The notes under the pieces are model-generated. The model saw only the letters and a list, made by a program, of their open reading frames with translations, was not told where the DNA came from and searched no databases. Made by a program: the position numbers and the translations under genes. Of a DNA stretch of 64,000 bases, positions 33,391 through 45,028 are shown in pieces. Source of the stretch: Gibbula magus (lineage: Eukaryota > Mollusca > Gastropoda > Trochida > Trochidae). The stretch's first letter is position 1; the number at the start of each line of letters is the position of its first letter. The stretch lies in NCBI GenBank assembly GCA_936450465.1, contig OW388300.1:53273535-53337534 (forward strand), read 5' to 3'.

Positions 33391-34906
33391 CGGGACTGGA
33401 TTTCTAAACACAGAGTTCTTAAGGAAATACTGCAAGGCCTAAATCAGCCAGTCATGGAGACTGGCAACACAGAGATAATAACACAGTTAACGTTAGAAGA
33501 AATGACTGGAATAACCCGTGAGTTGAGAATATATTCCTTTCATAATAAAACCATGAAACAATTAAGGAGGTTCCTTACCAATTTGAACAATCTCAAGAAA
33601 ATATTTCACTTTATATATAAACAATATGTGCTTAATCCATTTCTGTAAAAAGATAAGAGCTACCAATCTTGGTTGGGGTGTTGCAAAATAATTGTATTTT
33701 CACTATCCTTCCACACCATCATTATCATAAAACAACAAACACATTTCATGATTATGGTTTTATTTGCATAAAAGGATTATGGTTACACATATATGCTATT
33801 TTGTATTCGCTAAGTCCAGCCAGACCTCTTTATTGTTTTCTCAACAATAATATCTACCTGTTTTACATAGTATATGCCCCTCAAAGGCGTTGTAGCGAAG
33901 GTTTTGCAAATTACTTTTTTGTATATCAAATTTGCAATTTATTATTAAAGTTTATACAATATATTGTTACGTTAGAGGGTAAACATCCCACTACACGATC
34001 CGATATGCCTTATCAATAGAAACGGGTATCAATATTTAAAGAACACTGTGTGGAACTCTTCAACGTGAGAGATAGGTTTGTAGGTATGATGCTATTTTGA
34101 GAGTTCAGACAGCGAGATGGTTGACCATTCAATAATGTAGCCAAATTTAAAACTCTACTCTTCGTGTTGAGATATCGCTACATCAGTCAGATCATTTGAA
34201 CTATCAATGAGCAGTCATTTCAAAATAAACGGCCGGCAGAAGGGAAATTGACTTGCATGGTTTAACCGAAAAATGTATAGCGTTTTAGAACTCTTTTTAT
34301 ACATTGAGGAGTTTTATCTATCAATATCTATCAATTGGTAACATTTAATTTTCATTTGCGTGAGGGAACTTCATTTCAGGAATGACGGCGTGCTACAGTG
34401 CCTAAAAGGAGGCATTATTGAGAGCTCACTCATCATAACTTGATAATATCTAACCAATAGCGGCCCCTAACGAATACACCATTCAAATAAAGGTTTGGCT
34501 TCCATGTAAATAGATAACTAAGTACATACAATTTACCGTCAATATATTCTAACTTTTTAAGATTAAAAAGCATTTTCGATGCTATCATCTCTCCGAAAAG
34601 TTTTAAAGTACATATCTTGCCTCGATATACAGATCTGATGACATTAAAGTAAGTAAGATTGCAATCAATTAAAACCTTGAAACTATTAAGATGGTGTTTG
34701 GTGTCTTCCATCACAATCAAGAAAAGAACTCTGGGCCATTTTCTGGAACGTGGAGATAGGATTGAACAGGATTACAATCAATCCTAAGATGTATTTGTGG
34801 GTCCACCATCTCAATCAAAATAGGAAATCTAACAATTAATGAGTGCATCTACGTCATCGTGTATATTTAAATTATGTGACCATATTTTCTTGTGCCTTCG
34901 TGAAGG
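33391..34906. other. Intergenic stretch holding the start of a locally repeated segment
   Basis: Mostly featureless. GATGCTATCATCTCTCC near 34576 recurs at ~50305 and (one change) ~52378, marking the left part of the segment that carries the cysteine-rich exon. Confidence 0.45.
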
Positions 34907-35140
34907 ATGACGGTTCTCAAACCTGGTAGAATACCTTTATTGTATTGTCGGCTTATTCTATCTCTGAAACTATTAGAGATGTGTTTGTGTTTCAAGCCGA
35001 TGGGAATCAAGATGTGCGAGTCGCGATGTCTTGATGAAAAAGGCTGTTCCTTTTTCAAGTTCTCGCCAACCAATATTCATTGCTGTTTAAACATGGACTG
35101 TAAATCGGAAGATGGATACATAACGATGTCACTTACAAAG
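34907..35140 (+). CDS. Cysteine-rich protein exon A (copy 1)
   Basis: Encodes CLCFKPMGIKMCESRC, LDEKGCSFFKFSPT and HCCLNMDCKSEDGYITMS. The Cys spacing with an FFKF core recalls PAN/apple-type modules, but I do not recognise the family. The 3' limit is AAAG|GTGAAA in phase 0; the next exon at 37262 is open only in phase 0, so the two fit. The ATG at 34907 is conserved in the decayed copy at 52660, which supports but does not prove it as the start. Compared with the copy at 52.7 kb, all Cys are kept while neighbouring codons differ, a sign of past constraint. Confidence 0.45.
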
Positions 35141-36830
35141 GTGAAACTTTATCTGTTACCAATTCAATTCATACATCATTAGAAGTGAATGTTGATTTTA
35201 AAATACATAGGAGATTAGAAATGATGACATATTGTAACATGACTTAAGAGTATCCTTATTTCCTGGATGGTCGATTAATCTGTGTTGATAACCAGCTTAT
35301 TGGCCTGGGCGACTAACCTCGAACTGAGAAGTAGAGGATAATAAACGACCGTCCATGCAATACCATTCTTATTAAACAAGTTAACGATTTAGTATTAAAA
35401 GATTGACACTATTGTGACGTCATACTTGCAGTGGTATTACACTAGTTTGATATTGCCTAATAAGTATTACACTGCAGTATCTTCCACGGGTGATGTTTAT
35501 GTTTAATAGATTCGGTCCAACTCAAGATTTAATTTTCATGTTTCTCTTAATATTCGTCACCATATCAAATTTGAAAGGTGTCATTCTTAATTTCTAACTT
35601 GTTACTCTCAATATGAATTAGTTTCAAGTGACTTAAATCTTTTCAAATGGCTAAAATTGTCAATGTTTGCCGCCTTTTTTCATGCAACCGTTTTTTTGTC
35701 GTCATAATGATCAACCGCTTTGACATCACACTGTAAGCGTCACTGTCCAAATGGTCAAGGGCGATTGTATTCTTGGGGTCTCACGATGTTTGTTGATGCC
35801 GTAGATGAATGTTTATCGCCATCTTAAAAGAAATGGCTTGTAGTGTAAGTGAGCACTGTTATCAGTGAAACTGTACGACATTACGTGTAAATTGTTGCTC
35901 ATGTATATTTCGCCGAGTATACACATTTGTTTTGACCTGACAGCAACACTGACAAAATGAAACAGTCGCATAATCCTTTCCATTCAGTTGTACTCAAACA
36001 TAGGTACGTAAAAGAAAGTTCGCTCTAAAACGTCTGATAATTCACGGTCATGTAACAATATCGTTAAACAGTCGGCGGTTAAAACCTCCGGCTAACCCTT
36101 CTCTTTTAAACTAAATTTCTGGGCATTGAATAACAGTGAATCCCGAAAATGTTCATCTACAATTCAGTCAGGTACAACTTATGTTGTATGATCAAACCGG
36201 ATACCGCTTTCCAAGAATAGAAGTCAAATGAATTCTATTTGAGCAGTGAGAAGGGTCTTCACTTAAGAAGTGATAATGCTTATATTTAACAAAAATTACT
36301 TGGGTCCAGTTAGTTATTACCAAAGACATAACACGGCTTAGCTACTAAGCCTATCTTAACAATGCTTAAAGATACTTCAGAAATGTTGAGACACATTTCA
36401 CAATGGATTATTTGAGAAAACGTTTTTTTTATATTATCAACCTTAGATAATAAATCATTTATATGATATACAAAATCTATGGCTCGATTTTTCAGACTTA
36501 ATATATCTACTTGTTACAAATTGGATGGTCAATTTTAGTGAAGGCAAGTCATGTTTTTAACAAAATGTGAATATATAGCATGTACATAATAAACTCAATA
36601 TATAAAACCGGACACTGCACCGCGACTGGCGCTCCCTACGTTATTTTGGAAACTGCACAAAAGAAAACAAATTTGGGTTGATAATTGTTCAATAGGTCCT
36701 ATAACCACTGTGATTGTAAATGGGACGTGTAGTTTCACTTTTTGAACATATATTGCTCTATTGTCACCGGAAACAAGTAGTTATTATATATTTTGCAATT
36801 GCAGATGAATATGCAATTACAGTGAAATTA

Positions 36831-36992
36831 ATGGTGTCAGTTAATGTTGTTTTAAACTTGTTGACTAAATGTATCATATTTATCGCCATGATTATGGTCC
36901 AAGTTGATTGTGGTGACACGGGGCTGATAGCTGATCGCTATCGGCAACAACCAGCGCTAGGTGACCCACCTCATTGCTCGAAAAAATGGTGA
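36831..36992 (+). CDS. Short ORF with signal-peptide-like start, uncertain
   Basis: The in-frame ATG at 36831 opens MVSVNVVLNLLTKCIIFIAM then MVQVDCGDTG: a hydrophobic stretch followed by a polar, Cys-containing segment. No donor here gives a phase that keeps the exon at 37262 open, so it does not obviously belong to the cysteine-rich gene. It may be chance. Confidence 0.2.
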   Translation: MVSVNVVLNLLTKCIIFIAMIMVQVDCGDTGLIADRYRQQPALGDPPHCSKKW

Positions 36993-37261
36993 AGGGTGAT
37001 TCGCTATCTCATACTGAGACATAAGTTGTGTTGTTACCTTGGGCAATATACCCTGTTCAAAGTGTGCCTCTGTCCAGCCAGCCGTACAATTGGATATCTG
37101 GTAAATGTTTGGTTGGAGGTGACATTCAAGCGCTTAAATTTGGCCGCTATTATTAGTTATTTTTATCAAGTAAGACTGCTCATGTCTTTTAGGACATGTT
37201 GGACATTTGTCTACAAATGTTAATTTCCAAATTCAGCATGAATAATTATCTTAATTTACAG

Positions 37262-37346
37262 CTTTACACTGCCTTGAAGAACACCGAGAGATGTGTGAAA
37301 GGAACTAAGAAAATATACACCAAGACGAAAGCCGTTTGTGTATCAG
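37262..37346 (+). CDS. Cysteine-rich protein exon B (copy 1)
   Basis: Bounded by AATTTACAG and TCAG|GTACGT. Encodes LYTALKNTERCVKGTKKIYT then KTKAVCVS, Lys-rich with two Cys. It ends in phase 1. A paralogous exon lies at 54498-54579. No following exon recognised. Confidence 0.45.
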
Positions 37347-38866
37347 GTACGTGATAACAATTATATACTAAGAATAATTCACAATTTATGTAGCGTCTCC
37401 AACATCAGAGGGGTATGCTCAAAGCGCTTCCTGAGCTAAGGACTCTATACACAGGTGACAGGTACAAATGATTGAAAGTCACTTGTCGCAGAGAAACAGA
37501 TGAGTTCTTGAAGTAGGCTTTGAACGAACTGAAAGAAGGTATGGATTGTAAATGGAAGATAGTTCCAGAGAGTTGCTGCTGCACAGAAAAGGGTTTTTGT
37601 ACTGAAGGATTTTAGATTTGGGACCGAGGATAGATCAAGGAGAACAAGCAAAGCATAGTTTCCCTGGTCAACTTCGGATCTTACCGAGTTAATAACGTAA
37701 TTGAGAGAAATTCAGTGCTGTTAGCTTGTCGGTGGGCAGACTGATAACATACTCAAACTATGCTGCGTACGATGATGCGCAATTCATAAGTTATCCATAC
37801 GCAATGCATCGATTACCCATCGGTCGAGTGCGGTACACGTACGTAATGAATACGTAATGGGTATGCACTCCATACGCAGTATTTGCTGCTCTCCCGAACC
37901 ACATATGAATAGCGTATGATAGACGTACACACAGCGTACTTGGACTGAATATGGCACGCATGCTGAACGAACCCAAAAGGAATGTTAACATATTTTGCGC
38001 ATTATAACCGTGTTCCTTGCAAATGCATAGTGCATTGTCCATATAGCATTCACATCACGCAAACATATCGTGCCAGACCACAGACCAAAACAGACGAAAT
38101 GTCATCGATGCTGTTATTCAATATCAGATGGGAGTCTAGATTTGATGATCCGTAATCATTCATTTGTGTGCCATTATGTATCGGTGTACTCAATAACATA
38201 TTATTTTAAAGCAGATGTATAATGTACAAAGAAGGGTTTCGATGTCAACATGGTATAATTCGTAGATTTCAGAAGGTATGCAAGGTATTCAAACAAATTA
38301 CTTATTTCAATTGCCAAGTGGGCAAACAAAGCCATTGGCTCTATAGGTCACCAGGCTTTGTAGCATTTATATCAGCACTTGCATGTGAAGTAATAGGTTT
38401 ATAACATAAATGTAGTTATGACTCATCACGAAACATTAAATTCGTGTGCTTTTACGCTCATTAGAAGAAGTAGTAAAATAAAGCTAAGGGAGTGATCTCT
38501 ATAACTCACACTCAGTATCACAAACTCTCATAAATTTGCTCGCAATTCATGTTAGAATGCCTAGTTAGATATTTGAAACATTTGAACATATGCCTGATTT
38601 AGGAATAAAATAATGTTTGCCCTTTACCAGCCCCCACAGCCCGCCTCCGATCTTCTACAGCTCTCTCTCTCTCTACAACACAAATAATAACGAAACTGCC
38701 TCTGATGGCTAGGCTGGGCTACTGCACCTGTAGGACACAATAGTTCATTTTATATCATATATCTAACATGAAGCTCTGGTTACAAGCTTTCACAGTCAAG
38801 GAGCAAGGTGCCTAAAATTTAACTGATTTTGATAACTTATATCCTCACAATTGGGCAATAATAATA
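37347..38866. other. Intergenic stretch
   Basis: No coding recognised. 37790-37950 has repeated TACGTAAT/ATACGC words; a short CT run lies near 38663-38677. Confidence 0.4.
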
Positions 38867-40204
38867 TACTGAAGGAAAAATATAAGGGATCGCATAAAAC
38901 CACAGGTTGTCACAGATTGTATTCAATTCATTTCATACAGATTATTGTCACTGTCTACAGGTTAAATGAAGAATGTCAGTATCGATTATGGCCCCACGTG
39001 TTCTCTCGACTGTCTGGCAACGTCTTTGCATACTTCCGATCAGGTTTCTTACTGTAGCTCTCGGAATGTCACGCCATTCTTGCTGCAGACACTGGAAGAG
39101 ATCATCAAGATTTCGTGGTGGTATACGTCTCTCACGAACCCTTCGACCTAGCACATCCCATAGATGTTCAATAGGGTTTATGTCCGGACTTTTTGCAGGC
39201 CAGGGCAACACTGTAATGTTACTGTTTCTCAAAAAATCAGCTGAGACATGAGCCGTATGGGGACGAGCATTGTCCTGTTGGAGTTCAAAACGGCGACCTG
39301 TTCTCCTGGCAAACGGTGCTACCACAGGACGTAAGACCTCATCACGGTATCGAACACCTGTCAGTCGTCCGTCGAGACGAATCAGATCTGTTCTGTTGTC
39401 GTAGGTAATTCCGCCCCATACCATGACCGACCCACCACCGTATCTGTCATGTTGTTTAATGGTGTCCTGCTGGTACCTCTCATTTCGGCAACGCCAAACA
39501 CTCACTCTGCCATCTGCATAGTCCAGATTGAATCTCGATTCGTCACTGAACGTGGTGTAAAGCCAATGACGTAGCTGTCTCCGCCACATTGCCGCACCCA
39601 ATCCAGTCTTCTTTGCTTATGCTGCTGTGTCATCCGTACGCCAACAAAAGGTCGTCTGCTTTTTAAACCTGCTGCCTTTAGTCTGTTTCGTACAGAACGG
39701 TCACATACCCGTACTCGCGTGGCAGCCCTGAGATCGGCGTTTATTTTCGATGCTGGGGTGAATCGATTCTTGTCTTGTCTTGCTGTTGTCTTTTTAGGTC
39801 GACCTCGACCTTTTCTCATCGCAACATCACCAGTCTGACGGTAGAGGTTCAAGAGGCGAGATAAGACACTGATTGACTTTTGAAAGTGTCTTGCAACTTC
39901 TAGAAGAGAGTGGCCTGATCTCACCATACCTATTGCCTGCCATTTCTGAGCCAAAGTCATGTACTGTCTTGCCATGTTCAGGAAAAAAACAGAACTGACT
40001 CTATTCTGGCACAGGTACCCTTTATACCCGAAAAATGATGGTAAAACATGAAGTGCACGATTTTCATGAACCCCTCCAATTGAACCTGGTGCGTTTAGGC
40101 GCCAGGTTATGAGTAGTGAACATGTTAACTCTCATTGAAACCTGTAAGGCATTTTGTTTTCATCAATAAATAAATATGCGATCCCTTATTTTTTTCCCTC
40201 AGTA
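38867..40204 (-). mobile_element. Tc1/mariner element, 1338 bp, TA target duplication
   Basis: Terminal inverted repeats: left TACTGAAGGAAAAATATAAG, right complementary to TACTGAGGGAAAAAAATAAG, both continuing into GGGATCGCATA. TA copies lie at 38865-38866 and 40205-40206. It encloses a transposase with a single frame change. Confidence 0.92.
38948..39975 (-). pseudogene. Tc1-like transposase (DD34E), frameshifted
   Basis: ATG at 39975. The N-terminal paired helix-turn-helix DNA-binding part includes LAQKWQAIGMVRSGHSLLEV and a GRGRPKKTT linker (GRPR-like). The catalytic part has FSDESRFNLDYADGR (first Asp), QQDNARPHTA (second Asp) and SPDINPIEHLWD (Glu, 34 residues after the second Asp). The frame changes by one near 39590 (RQCGG to AAMWRRQLRHW). 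Otherwise the protein is full length, about 340 residues, so this is a young loss. It would cut and paste its own element at TA sites. Confidence 0.88.
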
Positions 40205-40761
40205 TATTACGATTTGTAATTATTGTCTAGATATGTACCTCGCCACGTGAACAGGTATATTCACGAGTGGATTTGTATTGATTTTTGACCTTATAAACTC
40301 TAAGCTCTTGACTCTTGAACTCTTTACCATCGAAGTCTCCGACCGGCAAAGAACATATTCTCCAAATTTGAGTTTTCTAACATTACTTGGTCTTGGGGAG
40401 ACGTCGTATAAAGACTTAAGGATGAACCCCATGACACGCCCATAAAAAACCCCAACTTATATCTCCACCCAACAAAGATGTTATTCTTTAACTTTAATCG
40501 GTATCAATGAGGAGATGTACACACCTTGATCCCCTAGGATCCCACAAAATCTGAGTTTGGGGAGTGTAGCGGTTGTGGAGAACAAGTCGAAAATGTAAGT
40601 CATATGGTTCAGCAAAATAGTGACACTCAAATAATGTCCATCTCATCATCATGTCTTATGCATCACATGCGCATTTCAAACGCATCTCACACGCATCCCG
40701 TACACATCTCATATGCTATGGTTGCAAACTGTTCGCTTCATGTCTACGTGATTCATCCGTC
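40205..40761. other. Intergenic stretch
   Basis: Nothing coding recognised. Near 40640-40720 CATCTCA/ACGCATC words repeat. Confidence 0.35.
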
Positions 40762-42075
40762 ACCTTTCCAGCTCTCACTAGTGAGTCGACTCTCACTTAG
40801 CATGTGTCGTCTGTCCTGCACGCATTGAGTGGTCTTCACCTCTCACAAATGAGTCCACTTTCACGTTGTGTGTGTCGTCTGTCCAGTGGCAGGCCTTCGA
40901 CACCTTCTTTGACAAGCGCAGTTTCATTCCGGCTGAGGTCTCCATTCCTTTAGGTTGAGGAGTACCTGGTTTATCTACGCAATGCAAGCATGTCAAGGCG
41001 TCGTCCATCAACATTAGAGACGGCACGGGGATACTAGCCCTGAGTGTAAGCTAACCAATGAATCCTCCGACTTCCATGGCAAACAATGAGTTTCGAAGTT
41101 TATTGATGAAAGCATCGCAGTCAAAAGGTTCAATTTCCTGATTGAGGATTGACCCTTCCTGGGTCTGGAGGAGGGTACGACCTTCGCTTGAGGAAGGACC
41201 TGCGGACCCAATCATGATAACCCTTCGAGATCTGCCCTAGAGACCCATCCGAGACTGCAATGTTGCAGTGATAAGCCATCGTAGCTGAGACTGCTCCTAT
41301 CTCATGCAGGTTAGAACAAGACGAAGGTGTTGTAAGCATCGCTGACTGCAGACCTGAGGTACACACCGAGTGCCTGTTTTCCTCGAAGAGTGAGGGAAGA
41401 AGAGCAGACGTCCGACTCTGACCAGACGTAACGGGGTCCCGAGCGCCTGAATGGAGAAGGTTTGTCCCGCCTCGTCAGCCGCTTGGTTCTTACAGACGAA
41501 ATCGGGAGCCAAACCAAGCAGAGCTGACCCCCCATCCCTGACCTCAAAACGAAGAAGGTCTGCCAGCAGTGGGTGGATCTCAGAGATCCTAGTCGCGGAG
41601 GCAATGGTCACCAGAAAGATGATCTTGATGGTGAGAGGAAGGAGGGGAACGTCAGGGAGAGGTTTGTACTTCCCCGACCGGAGGTGGTTGAGAACCACGT
41701 TGCTTAGGACGTAGCTTACGCCTTTTGTCAACAGATCTGCAAGTCTTAATGAGGTCCTTTAGGAAAGACAAGTCCACACCTTGCGACCTCTTCCGGATCA
41801 CGGAGAGAAAGGCCGACAGGTTAGTGTTGATGGACGACGCCTTGACATGGTTGCATTGCGTAGATACACCAGGTACTCCTCAACCTGAGGGATGGAGACC
41901 TCAGCCGGAACGAAACTGCGCTTGTCAAAGAAGGTGTCGAAGGCCTGCCACTGGACAGACGACACACACAACGTGAAAGTGGACTCATTTGTGAGAGGTG
42001 AAGACCACTCAATGCGTGCAGGACAGACGACACATGCTAAGTGAGAGTCGACTCACTAGTGAGAGCTGGAAAGGT
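40762..42075. mobile_element. 1.3-kb foldback enclosing a DIRS recombinase fragment
   Basis: The arms, 40762-41016 and about 41822-42075, are reverse complements with only a few differences over ~254 bp. The outer ~115 bp of each arm (GCTCTCACTAGTGAGTCGAC... to GTCGTCTGTCC) is not recognisable DIRS sequence; the inner ~140 bp is the start of a DIRS YR gene. On the minus strand YR coding continues from the right arm through the spacer to about 41040 (see next entry). No clear target duplication at the outer limits. Confidence 0.82.
41040..41970 (-). pseudogene. DIRS tyrosine recombinase fragment
   Basis: Close relative of 29220-30180: VPLLPLTIKIIFLVTIASAT and RISEIHPLLADLLRFE (first catalytic Arg present), FVCKNQAADEAGQTFSI, then after shifts HEIGAVSATMAYHCNIAVSD. 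The HxxR motif has become HEIG, and the Trp/Tyr block is deleted (SDGSLGQISKGYH follows directly). It is inactive. The last bases match the post-YR sequence at ~30420-30440, confirming that it comes from the same DIRS family. Confidence 0.8.
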
Positions 42076-42355
42076 TTGGGTTATATTAAAAAAAAGTTCC
42101 AAACATTATTATAATGTAAAACCTGTGAACATTGAACTTGAAAATGCTGTTCGGTACTGCACTACATTAACACGTGCAATTTGCCAAAACCCTACTGCAT
42201 GTAGAACAGTAGAACTCACAAACAAAACCCCAAACCTTTTGTTCCAGAGGCGGTGTGTATACGGGTGCTAAATAAGGGAAGCATAATAACACACAGTTAT
42301 AGTTTATGATGCACTATTATCTTTCTCAGACGTATGTCATGATGTATTTTTTCAG

Positions 42356-43137
42356 ATACTGTACGGAAATCTCACAGCTTGACTTCTGGTCAACCCAAGA
42401 GAATACTTTTTGTAAATTGCAATACTTGGAAAGAGCTTCACCTGCTGAATGTAGCCACCATGACCATAGAACCATATCCCTTCTACACAAGTAGGGAAGG
42501 GATAGCAGATGTGTCATACTCGAAAACATCAAGGCTCATCTATATCACAAATGCCATACGAGGTTTATATTCCTTGGCGCTGGATCAGAAAAAGAAGCAA
42601 GTTCTTATGAAAAGGGCACAAATCATAGCCATGGATGTTGACCAGAAAATAAACATTTTATTCTTTCTTAAGAAGATTTTTATGAAAACTCTCGTCTGCA
42701 AGTTAGTTAATGAAAAATGTCAGGTGATAATGAACATTAAAAAAGATTTGAAGGATATTGCCGTTGACAGGGAACACGAAATCCTGTATGTTCAACAGGC
42801 CATAGCAATTTACAAAATAAAGAATGGTAAAATGATAATGATAGGTAACACGATTATGAAGGGATCTTTAAAGCACATTGAAATTGCTCCTTCTACAATG
42901 AATTTATATTCCGTAACTTCCACATCCGTTTTCAGATTTAACTTTGAACTTAACCAAACTGATATGGAATTAGAATTTGACAACAAAGTTTATAATGTTC
43001 TTTTGGATTCTCGACGCATGTACATTTTTCTAAAGGGGCAAATAATGTTTATAGCAGACATTAATGATATTAAAAGTAATAAGACTGTCCACCTGTCACA
43101 TTTGATGAATGTAGAATATGCATGTTTTATTGACTAA
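42356..43137 (+). CDS. Terminal exon, possible beta-propeller protein
   Basis: Opens after TGTATTTTTTCAG (42355) in phase 2/1 and stays open for ~260 codons to TAA (43135-43137): KRILFVNCNTWKELHLLNV, GIADVSYSKTSRLIYITNAI, AIAIYKIKNGKMIMIGN, HIEIAPSTMNLYSVTSTSVF. Recurrent blocks of the kind 'hxhD..xxxhlYh' at ~40-residue spacing suggest propeller blades, as in the C-terminal regions of TRIM/NHL or YWTD proteins; no blade motif is exact. AATAAA lies at 43327-43332, 190 bases downstream. No upstream exon was found; the DIRS-derived foldback ends 280 bases before this exon. The reading frame is intact. Confidence 0.5.
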
Positions 43138-43326
43138 GTTCCGAAATGTTAATTGTAATGTTATACATCCCAAAAGTTTGTTCATTCAGACATCCAAACG
43201 TACGTTCGCTTGTACCAGAAGAACAAAAAATGTTTGTTTATCTTTAGGATTTTTTTTCCCACCATATGTGTTTTCTAAGTTTTATAAATCAGGACTCAAT
43301 ATTATAAAAAGTAATATATTTATTTC

Positions 43327-43332
43327 AATAAA
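43327..43332 (+). promoter_or_regulatory. Candidate poly(A) signal AATAAA
   Basis: Correct strand and distance for the exon ending at 43137. Confidence 0.45.
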
Positions 43333-43974
43333 GTATATTTGATATAAAGTCATGTGTAAATGTGAGTGTGGTAAATCAGAACTAGGAAATGGGTCTTTGG
43401 TGGGATCTTCATTATAGACTGCAAAAAAACACCTCAATCGTTAAAACTTTTTCTTTGACCATTCAGCTGGTGAGTAGCATGCATGTGTGATTCTCAGAAT
43501 GAACATTCAAATTCTTCTCAATGCCGTCATTGAATTTATTCGTGTGTTGTATGCATTTGGTCATTTATATAGAATAAAAGGCAGACCATAACATTAATGT
43601 AAAAAAAATAAGTGAACGTGTTCTCGAGTTTTAACTTGTGTCCGAATTTGATATCAAGGTTACTATTTATCTAACAAAAAGCGAGTGATCCAGTTTTATT
43701 TAATTTCTTCATTATGCATGTTTTGGTTTGATATTTATAGCTAAAAACAATATCAGCTGTTATTCATTGAAGTTATTATTACCCATATGGTTGAAAATAG
43801 CCGAGTTAATATTATTGATATGAGCACATGTGCACATTTGCCTAGCAACAATTGTCTGTGACGTCATATAACGATTGTTCGTGACGTCACTGTAGCTTGC
43901 CGCCAGCAAGAGAAGTGGGCCGCTTCCTGCCTATTTTTACGAAAACGAAACGGAACAGAATGGGTAATAAAGAA

Positions 43975-44114
43975 ATTATTACACTCGAAAGTGTGCCATA
44001 TGACTTTTACGAAACTCGTGCAAATTTGTGTATAGCCCTCGCTCTCTCTCGGGCAATACAAAAATTCACACTCGTTTCGTAAAAGTCATATGACACACTT
44101 TCTCGGGTAATAAT
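43975..44114. mobile_element. 140-bp palindromic MITE
   Basis: The arms share CATATGACTTTTACGAAAC and ATTATTAC at the tips. Left arm 43975-44040, right arm 44049-44114, with about 85% complementarity. No coding. Confidence 0.78.
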
Positions 44115-44381
44115 CTCTATATATCTTATCAGATTTATGATGACAGGTTTTACTGAAATCTGCCTTCAGATCTGGATACTCACAGCTGTGTTTTAGTGGT
44201 TTACTGAGAATTCTCTGTCAGACAGATGCGAAAGTCGCCAATATGAGTTTTTAATAAATCAAAAGGTTCTTGATCATGTTGATCAAAAATATTTTACAGT
44301 TAAATTTCAGTGGTTATAATGTCTTAGAATAGCCTAAGGTTTACGTTGCATTTTTGTTGTGATTCAGGAAAAATTTCTTAA

Positions 44382-45024
44382 AGGTGCATCCATTGTGTTT
44401 CATAAATTTTTATTTGGCTTTAATACGTTCCAACACATCATATGTGCTGTTTACAAATACAAACAAATTCACTCAGCTTGCATATTCATCCCCAATCGGC
44501 AAACATATCATAATTACTAGTTTCCAATTAAAATCGAGTTACATCATTATGTATGTGCAGAAACCGAAAGTCCACGTCCTATTTACATGCACAGTAGTTA
44601 TATGACCTATTGAACATTATCAACCCAACTTGCATATTCATCCCCAATCGGCAAACATATCATAATTACTAGTTTCCAATTAAAATCGAGTTACATCATT
44701 ATGTATGTGCAGAAACCGAAAGTGCACGTCCTATTTACATGCACAGTAGTTATATGACCTATTGAACATTATCAACCCAAATTTGTTATTTTGTCTGGTT
44801 TAAATAAGATTCCAAAATTACGTTTGACTTATTGGCGCGCGCCACACGCTGTTCATTTTCCGGTTTTCGATCAGAAATTGAATCTTTTACCTTCATATTG
44901 TCAATATACTAAGTCGAGTATCATTAAAATGGTAGTTTTCGGCAACAGTTGGTACTTCTCGATGAAATAAGACCATTTATTACGTTTGCCATATTTGACC
45001 CCCAACAACACAATGGATGTACCT
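44382..45024. mobile_element. 643-bp TTAA-flanked non-autonomous element with internal 152-bp duplication
   Basis: The termini AGGTGCATCCATTGTGTT and (complement) AGGTACATCCATTGTGTT are inverted. TTAA copies lie at 44378-44381 and 45025-45028. Inside, 44477-44628 is repeated almost exactly at 44629-44780. The left ~170 bp recur at 54789-54957. Confidence 0.82.
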
Positions 45025-45028
45025 TTAA

